From contig NZ_CAJUPA010000010.1 in the NCBI RefSeq assembly GCF_910588395.1, forward strand, positions 1 through 60,646: 60,646 bases of DNA, in the 5' to 3' direction. The DNA comes from an uncultured Faecalibaculum sp. GTDB taxonomy: Bacteria > Bacillota_I > Bacilli_A > Erysipelotrichales > Erysipelotrichaceae. The translations under genes were made by a program, and so were the position numbers. Below, piece after piece: positions 39,495 to 48,125 of this stretch. A model generated the notes under the pieces. That model was not told the origin of the DNA and did not search any database. It worked only from the letters and a program-made list of their open reading frames with translations. How positions within the stretch are numbered: the first letter of the stretch is position 1; each line of letters begins with the position of its first letter.

Positions 39495-40748
39495 ATGTCG
39501 AAAAAACGTGTATATGCAGCGCTTGAGCTGGCGGATGGCGAGGTAAGACTGGCGGTCATGGAAGTCTATGAAGGCCGGGCGAATGTCCTGCGCATCGAGC
39601 GGGCGCCGGCACCCGGGCTTTCCGGAACGACGATCACGGATGAAGCCAGTGTGGTGGCATCCATTCGTCAGGCGCTGACAGCTGCACAGGCGGCTCTGGG
39701 CTACCGCATCGAACGGGTTGTTCTGCTGGTGCCCAGTGTGAATGTCAAGGATTCGTCTCAGAAGATCCGGGTGGGTATCGAAGACGGCACCAGAACGGTG
39801 CGACTGTTCCATATTCAGCAGGGTCTGACCCGGGCACAGCAGCTCAGGCGGGACGACGACACGATTTTTGTCAATGCAAACCGCATTCAGTATGAAGTGA
39901 ATGGCGAAACATCCCCCAGGCTTCCGCTGTCTGAGCAGTGCGAAGAATTTGTGATGGATGTGGATCTGCTGTATGCGGACAAGGATACGGTATATGCCTA
40001 TGCCCGGGCTGTGGAGCAGGCCAATCTGGAGATCCTGGATCTGGTGCTGGATTCCTATGCCGCGGCGCAGGAGACAGCGGCGCTGGCGCAGAGTACGGAG
40101 CGCCCGGTGATCCAGGTTCAGCTGGAAGCAAACCACACCCTGCTGACGTATTTCCAGGACGGACGCCTGCGTTCCAGCTTTGATCTGGACAAAGGCTATA
40201 TGTGGTTCATGGAGCCGCTGCGGAAGAAATACCGCCTGGGACGGGAAGTGACGTTCCGGCTGCTGCAGAACTGCTTCTCTTCGGATATGCAGGACAGCAG
40301 CGTCATCATTTACATTGAACAGAAAGAAGACCAGCGGGTGGAAATCACCGCCGGCGAACTGGCCAAAACCGTGGTGCCCCGTATTCGGGAGTGGATTGCG
40401 GGAATCAACGAAGCCTGCGCACCGATTGTCAACCGGGGCAAGGTGAAATACATTGTGACGGGCAAGGGGAGCAACATTCCGGTCCTCCGGGAACTGGAAT
40501 CCGCCTTCAACGCCCCGGCCCGGGTATATGTGGAAACCAGTGTGGGTGCCAGAGACGGCGCATTCGTGGCTCTGCTGGGCAGTGTCTACGCGCTGCTGGA
40601 CATCAACCGGATCCGTCACGATGACCGGATTTCAGTCAACAACAACGAGCTGGAAGCCAGCATTGACCAGATCAATGCCCGCAGTCATCATGGAGACGGA
40701 GGATTCACGCGGCGGATGAAGAGCGTGGTCCTGACAGACGAAGGATAA
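39495..40748 (+). CDS. Divergent FtsA-like protein with degenerate ATP site
   Basis: 417 residues, AAGGAGGGG before the ATG, next to ftsZ. Overall layout follows FtsA (actin fold with inserted 1C domain around 85-160). The phosphate motifs are degraded: the first reads AALELADGEVRLAV where FtsA has D-x-G-[ST]; the second reads VQLEANHTLLTYFQDG where FtsA has D-I-G-G-G-T-T-D. Only the adenosine-side loop YIVTGKGSNI resembles the norm. The C-terminus lacks a clear amphipathic membrane helix; FTRRMKSVVL is the nearest candidate. It may still anchor or regulate FtsZ but probably binds ATP poorly. The family call relies on position and fold-level pattern. Confidence 0.7.
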   Translation: MSKKRVYAALELADGEVRLAVMEVYEGRANVLRIERAPAPGLSGTTITDEASVVASIRQALTAAQAALGYRIERVVLLVPSVNVKDSSQKIRVGIEDGTRTVRLFHIQQGLTRAQQLRRDDDTIFVNANRIQYEVNGETSPRLPLSEQCEEFVMDVDLLYADKDTVYAYARAVEQANLEILDLVLDSYAAAQETAALAQSTERPVIQVQLEANHTLLTYFQDGRLRSSFDLDKGYMWFMEPLRKKYRLGREVTFRLLQNCFSSDMQDSSVIIYIEQKEDQRVEITAGELAKTVVPRIREWIAGINEACAPIVNRGKVKYIVTGKGSNIPVLRELESAFNAPARVYVETSVGARDGAFVALLGSVYALLDINRIRHDDRISVNNNELEASIDQINARSHHGDGGFTRRMKSVVLTDEG

Positions 40749-40809
40749 AGCAGACCGGCACAGCGGTCTGATGCAGACAGAAAGCAGAATGGTCAAGGAG
40801 GAAACAGGA

Positions 40810-41925
40810 ATGCCAGAATTCAATCAAGTAGCGGATATCAAAGTCTTTGGTGTCGGCGGCGGCGGAAGCAACGCGGTCAACCGCATGGTTTCCGACGGTG
40901 TCCGGGGCGTGGACTTCTTCATTGCGAATACCGATGTACAGGTGATGAAGAACTCTCCCTCCGACAACAAAATCGTGCTGGGCGAAAAGACCACCAAGGG
41001 TCTGGGCGCCGGCGGCAACCCCGAGATCGGGCGCAAGGCGGCCGAGGAAAGCGAAGGAGAAATCCGGGAAGCAATCCAGGGCGCAGACATGGTGTTCATC
41101 ACAGCCGGCATGGGCGGCGGAACCGGTACCGGTGCAGCTCCGCTGGTTGCCAAGATCGCCAAGGAAGAAGGCGCGCTGACAGTGGGCGTTGTGACACGTC
41201 CCTTCACATTTGAAGGCCGCCGCCGTTCCAACAGTGCAGCAGAAGGCATTGATGAACTGAAGAAGTATGTGGACTCCCTGATTGTGGTGTCCAACGACAA
41301 CCTGCTGGAAGTTCTGGGCCGCAAGCCCATTGAAGAGGCGTTCCAGGCAGCGGACAACGTGCTGCGTCAGGGTGTTCAGACCATTTCCGATCTGATTGCT
41401 GTGCCTGCGCTGGTGAACCTGGACTTTGCGGATGTGCGCAGTGTCATGCAGAACCAGGGCCGTGCCCTGATCGGAATCGGTATGGCCGAAGGCGAGGACA
41501 AGGCCATTGTGGCGGCTGAAAAAGCCATTCAGTCCCCGCTGCTGGAGTCCAGCATTCAGGGTGCCAAGTCTGCCATTATCAATATCACCGGCGGTGACAA
41601 GGTGTCCTTCTACGATGCGCAGAACGCTGTGGCTGTGATTCAGGATGCTGCAGGCGGAGATGTGGACTGCATCTTCGGTATCGCCATCAACGAGCAGCTG
41701 GGCGACTCCATCATTGTGACGGTAATCGCCACAGGCTTCGACGACACGCCGGAAAAGCAGGGTGGCAAGAAGCGCCGCAGCCAGCACTCCAGTGCCGGTG
41801 AAGCGCAGCTCTTCACCAAGCCGACGATCCAGACACCGGGCAACCCGGGTGTGGTGACCAGTGTGGAAGACGGTGCATCTGCCGGACAGGACGACCAGAT
41901 CCCCAACTTCTTCTTCAACAGATAA
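40810..41925 (+). CDS. ftsZ: Cell division protein FtsZ
   Basis: 371 residues from the ATG at 40810 behind AAGGAGG. Tubulin-like GTPase that forms the division ring. Motifs: FGVGGGGSNAVNRM, GGGTGTGAAPLVAKIAKEE (tubulin signature), VTRPFTFEGRRR, and the T7 loop LVNLDFADVRSVM. A short linker (about 320-360) leads to the C-terminal peptide QIPNFFFNR that binds FtsA/SepF-type partners. Confidence 0.98.
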   Translation: MPEFNQVADIKVFGVGGGGSNAVNRMVSDGVRGVDFFIANTDVQVMKNSPSDNKIVLGEKTTKGLGAGGNPEIGRKAAEESEGEIREAIQGADMVFITAGMGGGTGTGAAPLVAKIAKEEGALTVGVVTRPFTFEGRRRSNSAAEGIDELKKYVDSLIVVSNDNLLEVLGRKPIEEAFQAADNVLRQGVQTISDLIAVPALVNLDFADVRSVMQNQGRALIGIGMAEGEDKAIVAAEKAIQSPLLESSIQGAKSAIINITGGDKVSFYDAQNAVAVIQDAAGGDVDCIFGIAINEQLGDSIIVTVIATGFDDTPEKQGGKKRRSQHSSAGEAQLFTKPTIQTPGNPGVVTSVEDGASAGQDDQIPNFFFNR

Positions 41926-41934
41926 CCGATAATG

Positions 41935-41969
41935 AAAGCCGGTTCCCGGATGACGGGAGCCGGCTTTTT
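41935..41969 (+). terminator. Terminator after ftsZ
   Basis: AAAGCCGGTTCCCG (41935-41948) pairs with CGGGAGCCGGCTTT (41954-41967), 14 bp with one G-T pair, followed by TT. Confidence 0.92.
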
Positions 41970-42178
41970 CGGGTGTGCCCGGCAGCCATGGCAGATACAC
42001 TGGCCCGGTCCATGACGCAAAGGCTGTCATCTGCCATCCTGGCGTCAGTTTCAGCCCGGCTACAGCTGCCGTCAGCCGGCAAATGCAGACACCAGTCAAT
42101 TCCGAAAAAACTGCAACAATCCGGTTTTCCCGGGAATGCAAACAACGTACAATGTCAGTAATCAATAAGGGGAGAGAT

Positions 42179-42955
42179 ATGATGAAAGACCAATGGAGCC
42201 GGCTTCTGCTCTGGCAGAAAGCCGCCATTCTTTGCGCTGCCCTGGGCCTTCTGGTTTGGGGCAGTTACTGTCTGTACTGCATGAGCCAGCCGCAGCAAAG
42301 CGAAGGCAGGCAGTGGATCGAAACCGAAGCCGCCAAAGATCCTGCCCAGATCACCGGCAGTCTGGCCAACCGCCGTCTGGCGGAGTTGCGCCAGGCTTAT
42401 GACGAAGGCAAAGTATCCTATTCCGCTCTGCTGCCGGATTATGCCATGCTGGGAGATTCCCGGGCAGCAGCATTGTCCGAATATCAGATTCTGACACCGG
42501 ACCGGGATCTGGCAGTGATTGGCACCAGTGTGCTGGATATTCCCAACCGCCTGGAAGAGATCCGGGGACTGCAGCCCGCCAATCTGATTTTCACCTATGG
42601 CATCAATGACGTGGAAAACAGCATTGGAGAGACCCCGGAAGGGTTTGCAGGGCTGTATGAAGAAAACATCCGGCAGGCCAGCCAGGAAGCCCCGGCAGCC
42701 AGCATCTTTGTCACCAGCATTCTGGATGTATCCCCCCAGGTGGTGGAAGGCAATCCGAACTTCGGGAATCTGGCGGCTTACAACGAACAGATCAAAGCCA
42801 TGTGTGAACGCAATGGCTGGCATTTCATTGATGGAAGCAGTCTGAACGAAGCCATCCAGGACCAGCTGGAATCCGACGGGATCCACTTTACCCGGGATTT
42901 CTGTCTGGAATGGGTGGAGCTGATCACAAATGCCGTCACGGAGGTGAACGCATGA
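42179..42955 (+). CDS. Membrane-anchored SGNH/GDSL-type esterase
   Basis: 258 residues from ATG 42179 behind GGGGAGAG. One N-terminal membrane helix (about 12-34), then an extracytoplasmic SGNH fold: block I MLGDSRAAAL (Ser nucleophile), GINDVEN (Asn), and block V SDGIHFT (Asp/His). First gene of a four-gene operon with MBOAT and DHHW proteins, so it likely adds or removes O-acetyl groups on a cell-surface polymer. Coupled to the next gene by ATGA. Confidence 0.85.
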   Translation: MMKDQWSRLLLWQKAAILCAALGLLVWGSYCLYCMSQPQQSEGRQWIETEAAKDPAQITGSLANRRLAELRQAYDEGKVSYSALLPDYAMLGDSRAAALSEYQILTPDRDLAVIGTSVLDIPNRLEEIRGLQPANLIFTYGINDVENSIGETPEGFAGLYEENIRQASQEAPAASIFVTSILDVSPQVVEGNPNFGNLAAYNEQIKAMCERNGWHFIDGSSLNEAIQDQLESDGIHFTRDFCLEWVELITNAVTEVNA

Positions 42956-43459
42956 AACCAAAACTGAATGCTTCCTCCTGGCTCAGGGATTCCCGCACCT
43001 GGATCGCCTGCATGGGTGCTGACCTTCTGCGCCTTTCTGTGCCTCTTTGCGCCTTCCGTGTTCCGGGAACGGCCCAGCGATGCATCCTTCGACCATGTTT
43101 TCGATGCTGTGACCGATACGATGGACATGACCGACTATCCGCAGGCGGATCAGTCCGTGATCCGCAGCAAACTGGGACTGGATGCTGCACAGTTTCCGGG
43201 CATCTACTACGGCAGGACCCGCAACGCCATGAAAGCAGAGGAAATGCTGCTGATCCAGTATGATCCTGCCCGGAAACAGGAAGTGCTGGATGTGGTGAAT
43301 CAGCGGATTCAGAGGCAGATCCAGGTCTACGAAGGCTATGCCCCGGAGCAGAAAGCCCGCATGGAGCAGGCTGTGATCAGTGTACATCCCAACTATCTTC
43401 TGTACATCACCGGCGATCAGGCCCGGCAAGCCGAAAAACGGTTTCTGGAGGCGTTATGA
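42952..43459 (+). pseudogene. DUF4358 protein, frameshifted near its start
   Basis: The natural start at 42952 has GGAGG and an ATGA overlap with the SGNH stop. It reads MKPKLNASSWLRDSRTWIAC and then loses the family frame. The DUF4358 body is in the +1 frame: WVLTFCAFLCLFAPSVF (signal anchor), then AMKAEEMLLIQYD, IQRQIQVYEGYAPEQKARME and a C-terminal YLLYITGDQ. The frames meet at about 42999-43012. A start in the second frame (42968) has no ribosome site. The gene is therefore either recently broken, wrongly called by one base, or translated by frameshifting. DUF4358 proteins usually sit in surface acetylation operons, as here. Confidence 0.75.
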
Positions 43460-44832
43460 GTTTCACCAATCTGCTGTTTCTCACCGCATTTCTGCCTCTG
43501 AGCCTGCTGCTGTACCATTTGATGAAATCCAACAAAGCCCGCAACCTGCTGCTGGTGGCGCTGTCCTGGCTGTTCTATGCCTGGGGCGGTTTGCAGAGTC
43601 TGGTTCTGCTGATCATTGTGACACTCTGGATCTGGGTCACAGGACAGGCGCTGGATACCGAACAGGATCCCCAGCGGAAAACCTGGATCTTCCGGGCGGG
43701 AACCGGCTTCCTGCTGCTGGTGCTGATCCTGTACAAATATCTGGACTTCTGGCTGCAGGCAGTGGGTCTGGAACCGCTGAATTTGCCGTTCCCTCTGGGA
43801 ATTTCCTTCTATACCTTCTGTGCCATCTCCTATCTGGCGGACATCCGGATGCAGCGGTGTCTGGCTCAGAAGAGTTTCTGGAACCTGGCGCTGTATCTGT
43901 CCTTTTTCCCGAAAATCGCGCAGGGACCCATCACGGCCTATCACCAGATCGAAGCCCAGCTTGTCCGGCGCAGCGTCACCTTTCAGGATCAGGGAGCCGG
44001 CGGACTGCAGTTTGTCCGGGGTCTGGCCAAAAAAGTCATTCTGGCTGACGGACTGGCAGCTGTGGTACAGGGACTGCAGACCAGCAGCACCTTTGCCGGT
44101 GTCTGGCTGCTCTCCCTGGCGTATTCCTTCCAGCTCTATTTCGATTTCTCGGGATACTCCGACATGGCCATCGGAATGAGCCGCTGGTTCGGCTTCAGCC
44201 TGCCAGCCAACTTCGACCATCCCTACCGGGCCACCTCCATCCGGGATTTCTGGCGGCGCTGGCACATCTCCCTGTCCTCCTGGTTCCGGGACTATGTCTA
44301 CATTCCCCTGGGCGGCAGCAGAGAAGGGAAAAACGCCCTGATCCGGAACCTGTTCATTGTCTGGCTTCTCACCGGGATCTGGCACGGCCCGCAGTTCACC
44401 TTCCTGCTCTGGGGTCTGTACTACGCGCTTCTGATCATGGCGGAACGCTTCTGGATGGGAGATTTTCTGAAGAAACTGCCCTACTGGGGAAAAGTCTTTG
44501 TGGTCTTCCTGCTGGTCAACACCGGCTGGGTGTTCTTTGCCGCGCCCGATGCCGCCACGGCCTTCGTCCGGCTGGGGCGCATGATCGGACTGGGCATATC
44601 CGGATTTGCCGACAATCAGGTCTGGTTCTGGCTGCGCACCAACGCCCTGCTGCTGGCTGCAGCCATTCTGTTCTCCGGCGGTCTGTATGAACGTCTGCAG
44701 AACCGGTTTCTTGCCCGCTGGAAACAGCCTGGTGTGCTGATCCTCGCCGGATTCTGGATCCTGATTCTGATCATCTGCCTGGCAGCCATTGTCGGCGGCA
44801 CGTCGCAGACCTTCCTGTATTTTGCGTTCTAG
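43456..44832 (+). CDS. MBOAT O-acyltransferase (AlgI/PatA-like)
   Basis: 458 residues with about 11 membrane helices. Transfers an acetyl group from the cytoplasm across the membrane for O-acetylation of a surface polymer. MBOAT signatures: LPFPLGISFYTFCAISYLAD, YFDFSGYSDMAIG, RDFWRRWHISLSSWFRDYVY with the conserved basic/His stretch, and the catalytic His in TGIWHGPQFTFLLWG. Coupled to the DUF4358 frame by ATGA. Confidence 0.94.
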   Translation: MSFTNLLFLTAFLPLSLLLYHLMKSNKARNLLLVALSWLFYAWGGLQSLVLLIIVTLWIWVTGQALDTEQDPQRKTWIFRAGTGFLLLVLILYKYLDFWLQAVGLEPLNLPFPLGISFYTFCAISYLADIRMQRCLAQKSFWNLALYLSFFPKIAQGPITAYHQIEAQLVRRSVTFQDQGAGGLQFVRGLAKKVILADGLAAVVQGLQTSSTFAGVWLLSLAYSFQLYFDFSGYSDMAIGMSRWFGFSLPANFDHPYRATSIRDFWRRWHISLSSWFRDYVYIPLGGSREGKNALIRNLFIVWLLTGIWHGPQFTFLLWGLYYALLIMAERFWMGDFLKKLPYWGKVFVVFLLVNTGWVFFAAPDAATAFVRLGRMIGLGISGFADNQVWFWLRTNALLLAAAILFSGGLYERLQNRFLARWKQPGVLILAGFWILILIICLAAIVGGTSQTFLYFAF

Positions 44833-44844
44833 GAAAGGAGCACC

Positions 44845-45999
44845 ATGACAAAACCGAAAAACAGACGGCAGGACCGGCTGGGCAACATTCTGCTTCTTGC
44901 CTTCATGATCCTGGGACTTGCCTCCATGGCCCTGAGCCTTGTGCTCCCAGACAGAGACCGAAGCGACACGGAGAACCGGCACCTGGCCCAGCTGCAGGAC
45001 ATCCGCGCAACCGGGCTCTGGACAGGACAGACCGGAAAACAGCTCTCGGACTGGTACGCCGATCAGTTCGCCGGGCGGGAAACCTGGCTGCACCTGGATT
45101 ACATCTTCCGGCGCATGGAAGGCGTCTCCCTGATGGATGATGTGTATATCGGAAACAGGATGCTCCTGCAGCAGGCAGCCGCCTATGACCCCGCAGCCAG
45201 TGACGCCCGGCTGGACGCCATCCGCCAGTTCCAGACAAAAACGGGACTGCCGGTGAATGTCCAGATCGTTCCCACATCCATATCCGTCAACGCAGACCGC
45301 CTGCCAATGAATGCCACAGCCGGAGACGAAAACACCGCCCTGGCAGACATTCAGGCCAAAAGTCAGGACCTGGGTTTCATTGACAGCCGGGCCACGCTGG
45401 AAAGTCACAAAGACGAGGAGCTGTATTACAAAACGGATCATCACTGGACTTCCCGGGGTGCCTGGTATGCCTACACGGATCTGGCAGCTGCGAAAGGATG
45501 GACAGCGGACGCATCCGCTTTCCGTCAGCTGGAAGCAGCCGGAGATTTTCAGGGCACGCTCTCATCCCGCACCGGAGATCCTTTCCTGTCAGATACGGTC
45601 CATCTGTGGGTTCCGGAAAACGGTCCTCAGTATGTGATGACCAAAGACGGTGTCAAGACAAGAACGATGTATGATGCAGCCGCACTGGATCAGAAAGACA
45701 AGTATCAGGTCTTCACCGGTGCCAACACCGGGCTGCTGACACTGGAGATGGATACCGACAGCAGCACCAGACTGCTTGTGTTCAAGGACTCCTATTTCAA
45801 TTCCTATCTGCAGTTTCTGATTCCCCAGTGCCGGACCATCACAGTGGTGGACCCCCGGTATTATGACGGCGACATCAACCAGCTGCTGGAAACCGGCATC
45901 TTCACCGATGTGCTGTTTCTATACAATTACAGCACCTGGATGCAGGACCAGAGCCTGACCGGGGCTCTGGAGGCGGTCACGTCCAATCAGGCGGAATGA
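44845..45999 (+). CDS. DHHW-family protein (AlgJ/AlgX-like acetyl carrier)
   Basis: 384 residues; one N-terminal membrane helix (about 13-33) then an extracytoplasmic domain. The name-giving motif is in YYKTDHHWTSRGAWYAY (about residue 198), and the Ser of the SGNH-like site is expected in LLVFKDSYFNSYLQFL. Takes acetyl groups from the MBOAT partner and passes them to the polymer. Ends the acetylation operon. Confidence 0.92.
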   Translation: MTKPKNRRQDRLGNILLLAFMILGLASMALSLVLPDRDRSDTENRHLAQLQDIRATGLWTGQTGKQLSDWYADQFAGRETWLHLDYIFRRMEGVSLMDDVYIGNRMLLQQAAAYDPAASDARLDAIRQFQTKTGLPVNVQIVPTSISVNADRLPMNATAGDENTALADIQAKSQDLGFIDSRATLESHKDEELYYKTDHHWTSRGAWYAYTDLAAAKGWTADASAFRQLEAAGDFQGTLSSRTGDPFLSDTVHLWVPENGPQYVMTKDGVKTRTMYDAAALDQKDKYQVFTGANTGLLTLEMDTDSSTRLLVFKDSYFNSYLQFLIPQCRTITVVDPRYYDGDINQLLETGIFTDVLFLYNYSTWMQDQSLTGALEAVTSNQAE

Positions 46000-46020
46000 G
46001 ACCGGAAAGCGGCTTCAAGC

Positions 46021-46071
46021 CTGAATCCTGCGGGAATGAAACAGAAAATACTGAACGCAGGGTCAGTTTTT
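46021..46071 (+). terminator. Terminator of the acetylation operon
   Basis: CTGAATCCTGCG (46021-46032) pairs imperfectly with CGCAGGGTCAG (46056-46066), followed by TTTTT. Confidence 0.6.
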
Positions 46072-46125
46072 GCCACGGAATTTCCCTCAGTCGTTGATTT
46101 TGACAGCGCATTTTTACTACACTTG

Positions 46126-46154
46126 AAACAAGGAATAAAAAACCTTGTTTTTTT
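46126..46154 (+). terminator. Terminator or attenuator before LCP gene 1
   Basis: AAACAAGG (46126-46133) pairs with CCTTGTTT (46143-46150), followed by TTTT. It lies 42 bases before the LCP start and downstream of a consensus TTGACA (46100-46105), so it may be an attenuator. The matching -10 is not clear. Confidence 0.5.
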
Positions 46155-46195
46155 ATGTCCGCAGTATGTACAAATTGTGATAACAGGAGGGGACC

Positions 46196-47986
46196 ATGGC
46201 AGAACCAGCAAAGAAACGAAAACGGAGAAAAAGCACACGGCGCAAACCGGGGCTTTTCAGCATTCTGGCCGCTCTGGCCATGTTCGCGGGCCTGGGTCTG
46301 TTCCTGCTATCGCTCATTCAGCTGGACCTGCTGCCTTCGCACATTCTGCTGACAGGCGCCGTCATACTGGCGGTGATCCTGCTGCTGTATGTGATTCTCT
46401 GGTTTCACTTTGCCAGAAAACGCGCAGCCCGCTTCATCTGCTTTCTTCTGGCCGTGCTGATGGGCACCGGCCTGATTGTCGGTTCGGACTATCTGAAAAA
46501 AACCAATGAGGTATTCGGAAACGTCACCAATCTGACAGACAAGATTGCCAATACCGTTTCCCTGGTGAGCCTGAAGAAGGATGACATCACCAAGGTCTCC
46601 CAGCTGGGAGGGAAAACCGTGGGTACGGTCCCGGAAGCAGATCCGGAGGGCATCTCGAAGGGACTTCAGGAACTGAAAGCAGAAGCGGATGTAACCGTCC
46701 AGGATTATCCCGATGTACTCTCCTGCGTGCAGGCGCTGTATGACGGACAAGTGCAGGCGGTGCTGATTCCGGACAACACCCGGCAGATCATCCATGAAAC
46801 CGAAGGGTTCTTCGAGTTTCAGACAGACTCGAATATTCTGAAACAGACTGTCTGGTACACCGACCGGACAAAATCCGCCGCCAATGATCCGGACAGCGTG
46901 CAGGACATTACCAGTGATCCCTTCACCGTCCTGATCAGCGGAAATGATTCCTATGGCAGCCTCAATGAGAACTCCCGGTCGGATGTGAACATGCTTCTGA
47001 CCATTGATCCCCGGACCCAGGTGGTGCTGATCACCAGCATTCCCCGGGATTCCTATATGACCATGTCCTGCAAAAAGGACGAAACAGCCTGTCAGCCCTT
47101 CGACGACAAGCTGACCCACACCGGTCTGTATGGCGTGGGAACCACGGAAAGCACCATTGAGGATTATCTGGGCATTGAAATCAACTACACAGTCCGGGTA
47201 AACTTCTCCAGCCTTGTGAATCTGGTGGATGCCATGGGCGGTATTGATGTGGAAATCCCCGAGGGACTGGAAGTGGATACGTTCTACGCCAACGGCACTG
47301 AAGGTGTCAAAGCCGGCTGGAACCACCTGGAGGGGGAACGGGCACTGGCATTTGCCAGAGAACGCCACGCCTATACAGACGGGGACAACCAGCGGATCAA
47401 GAACCAGCAGCAGGTGATGCGGGCACTGATTGACAAGATTATCAGCCCGGAACTGCTGTTCCGCTACCCCGCGCTCATGGATGCCGTGAGCGTGGCCTTT
47501 GAGACCAATATGCCTGCAGACCAGATCAAGAGCTTCCTCCGGTATGAGCTGCTGCGGCGTCCCAACTGGCAGATCATCAGCTATGCCATGGCTGGAGATC
47601 CGGATACGCAGCTGTGCGGCACCATTGGCTCCTATGCCTCAGTGACTGTACCCAAGGAGGAAATGGTGGAAGCGGCCCGGACGCTGATACTCATGACAGA
47701 GAACGGAGACAGCGCCGACAAAGTTCGCAGCTATGCCGAAGCGCATTCTGTGGAATCTGCCGGTTCCAAATCCGTGGATCAGCAGAAAGCGGAACGTGCG
47801 GCGGATATGGGTGAGACCTATGTCCCGGAGACAGATGAATCCGAAGATGCAGGCTACGCTCCGGTGTATGAGGAACCGATGGATGATGGAACGGATTCTT
47901 ACGAAGATGACAGTCTGGAAGCCGGCAGCAATGATTATTCTGATTTTGAGGATGATGCCGGTACCTTTGAATACACCTATGAATAG
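46196..47986 (+). CDS. LytR-CpsA-Psr ligase with SBP-like insert (LCP 1)
   Basis: 596 residues, GGAGGGG before the ATG. A basic tail and three membrane helices (about 18-40, 45-68, 78-98) precede an extracytoplasmic part. Residues about 125-225 resemble a lobe of a family 3 solute-binding protein: LGGKTVGTVPEADPEGI, ALYDGQVQAVLIPDN. The LCP domain follows (about 240-430): SRSDVNMLLTIDP, TSIPRDSYM, GWNHLEGERALAFARERH and QRIKNQQQVMRALI, which hold the conserved Asp and Arg residues. LCP enzymes transfer undecaprenyl-linked glycopolymers to peptidoglycan. The tail is rich in Asp, Glu and Tyr. GC-rich, unlike its paralogue at 52565. Confidence 0.92.
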   Translation: MAEPAKKRKRRKSTRRKPGLFSILAALAMFAGLGLFLLSLIQLDLLPSHILLTGAVILAVILLLYVILWFHFARKRAARFICFLLAVLMGTGLIVGSDYLKKTNEVFGNVTNLTDKIANTVSLVSLKKDDITKVSQLGGKTVGTVPEADPEGISKGLQELKAEADVTVQDYPDVLSCVQALYDGQVQAVLIPDNTRQIIHETEGFFEFQTDSNILKQTVWYTDRTKSAANDPDSVQDITSDPFTVLISGNDSYGSLNENSRSDVNMLLTIDPRTQVVLITSIPRDSYMTMSCKKDETACQPFDDKLTHTGLYGVGTTESTIEDYLGIEINYTVRVNFSSLVNLVDAMGGIDVEIPEGLEVDTFYANGTEGVKAGWNHLEGERALAFARERHAYTDGDNQRIKNQQQVMRALIDKIISPELLFRYPALMDAVSVAFETNMPADQIKSFLRYELLRRPNWQIISYAMAGDPDTQLCGTIGSYASVTVPKEEMVEAARTLILMTENGDSADKVRSYAEAHSVESAGSKSVDQQKAERAADMGETYVPETDESEDAGYAPVYEEPMDDGTDSYEDDSLEAGSNDYSDFEDDAGTFEYTYE

Positions 47987-47989
47987 TAC

Positions 47990-48023
47990 AAAAGGACAGT
48001 GAGCATTCACTCTCTGTCCTTTT
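47990..48023 (+). terminator. Terminator after LCP gene 1
   Basis: AAAAGGACAG (47990-47999) pairs with CTGTCCTTTT (48014-48023). Confidence 0.85.
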
Positions 48024-48092
48024 CACGTATATCGGATGGGGGCACTGAAAGCGGTTCGCTGCCACAGGGCCATTCCATGGGCCATAGACAAA

Positions 48093-48101
48093 TGTTAGAA
48101 T
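48093..48101 (+). promoter_or_regulatory. Extended -10 promoter of the glycan operon
   Basis: TGTTAGAAT (48093-48101) is an extended -10 element 24 bases before the ABC ATPase start. No good -35 is seen. It marks the left border of the AT-rich block. Confidence 0.45.
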
Positions 48102-48125
48102 GACGGTTAGTGAAGGAGAAAGTTG

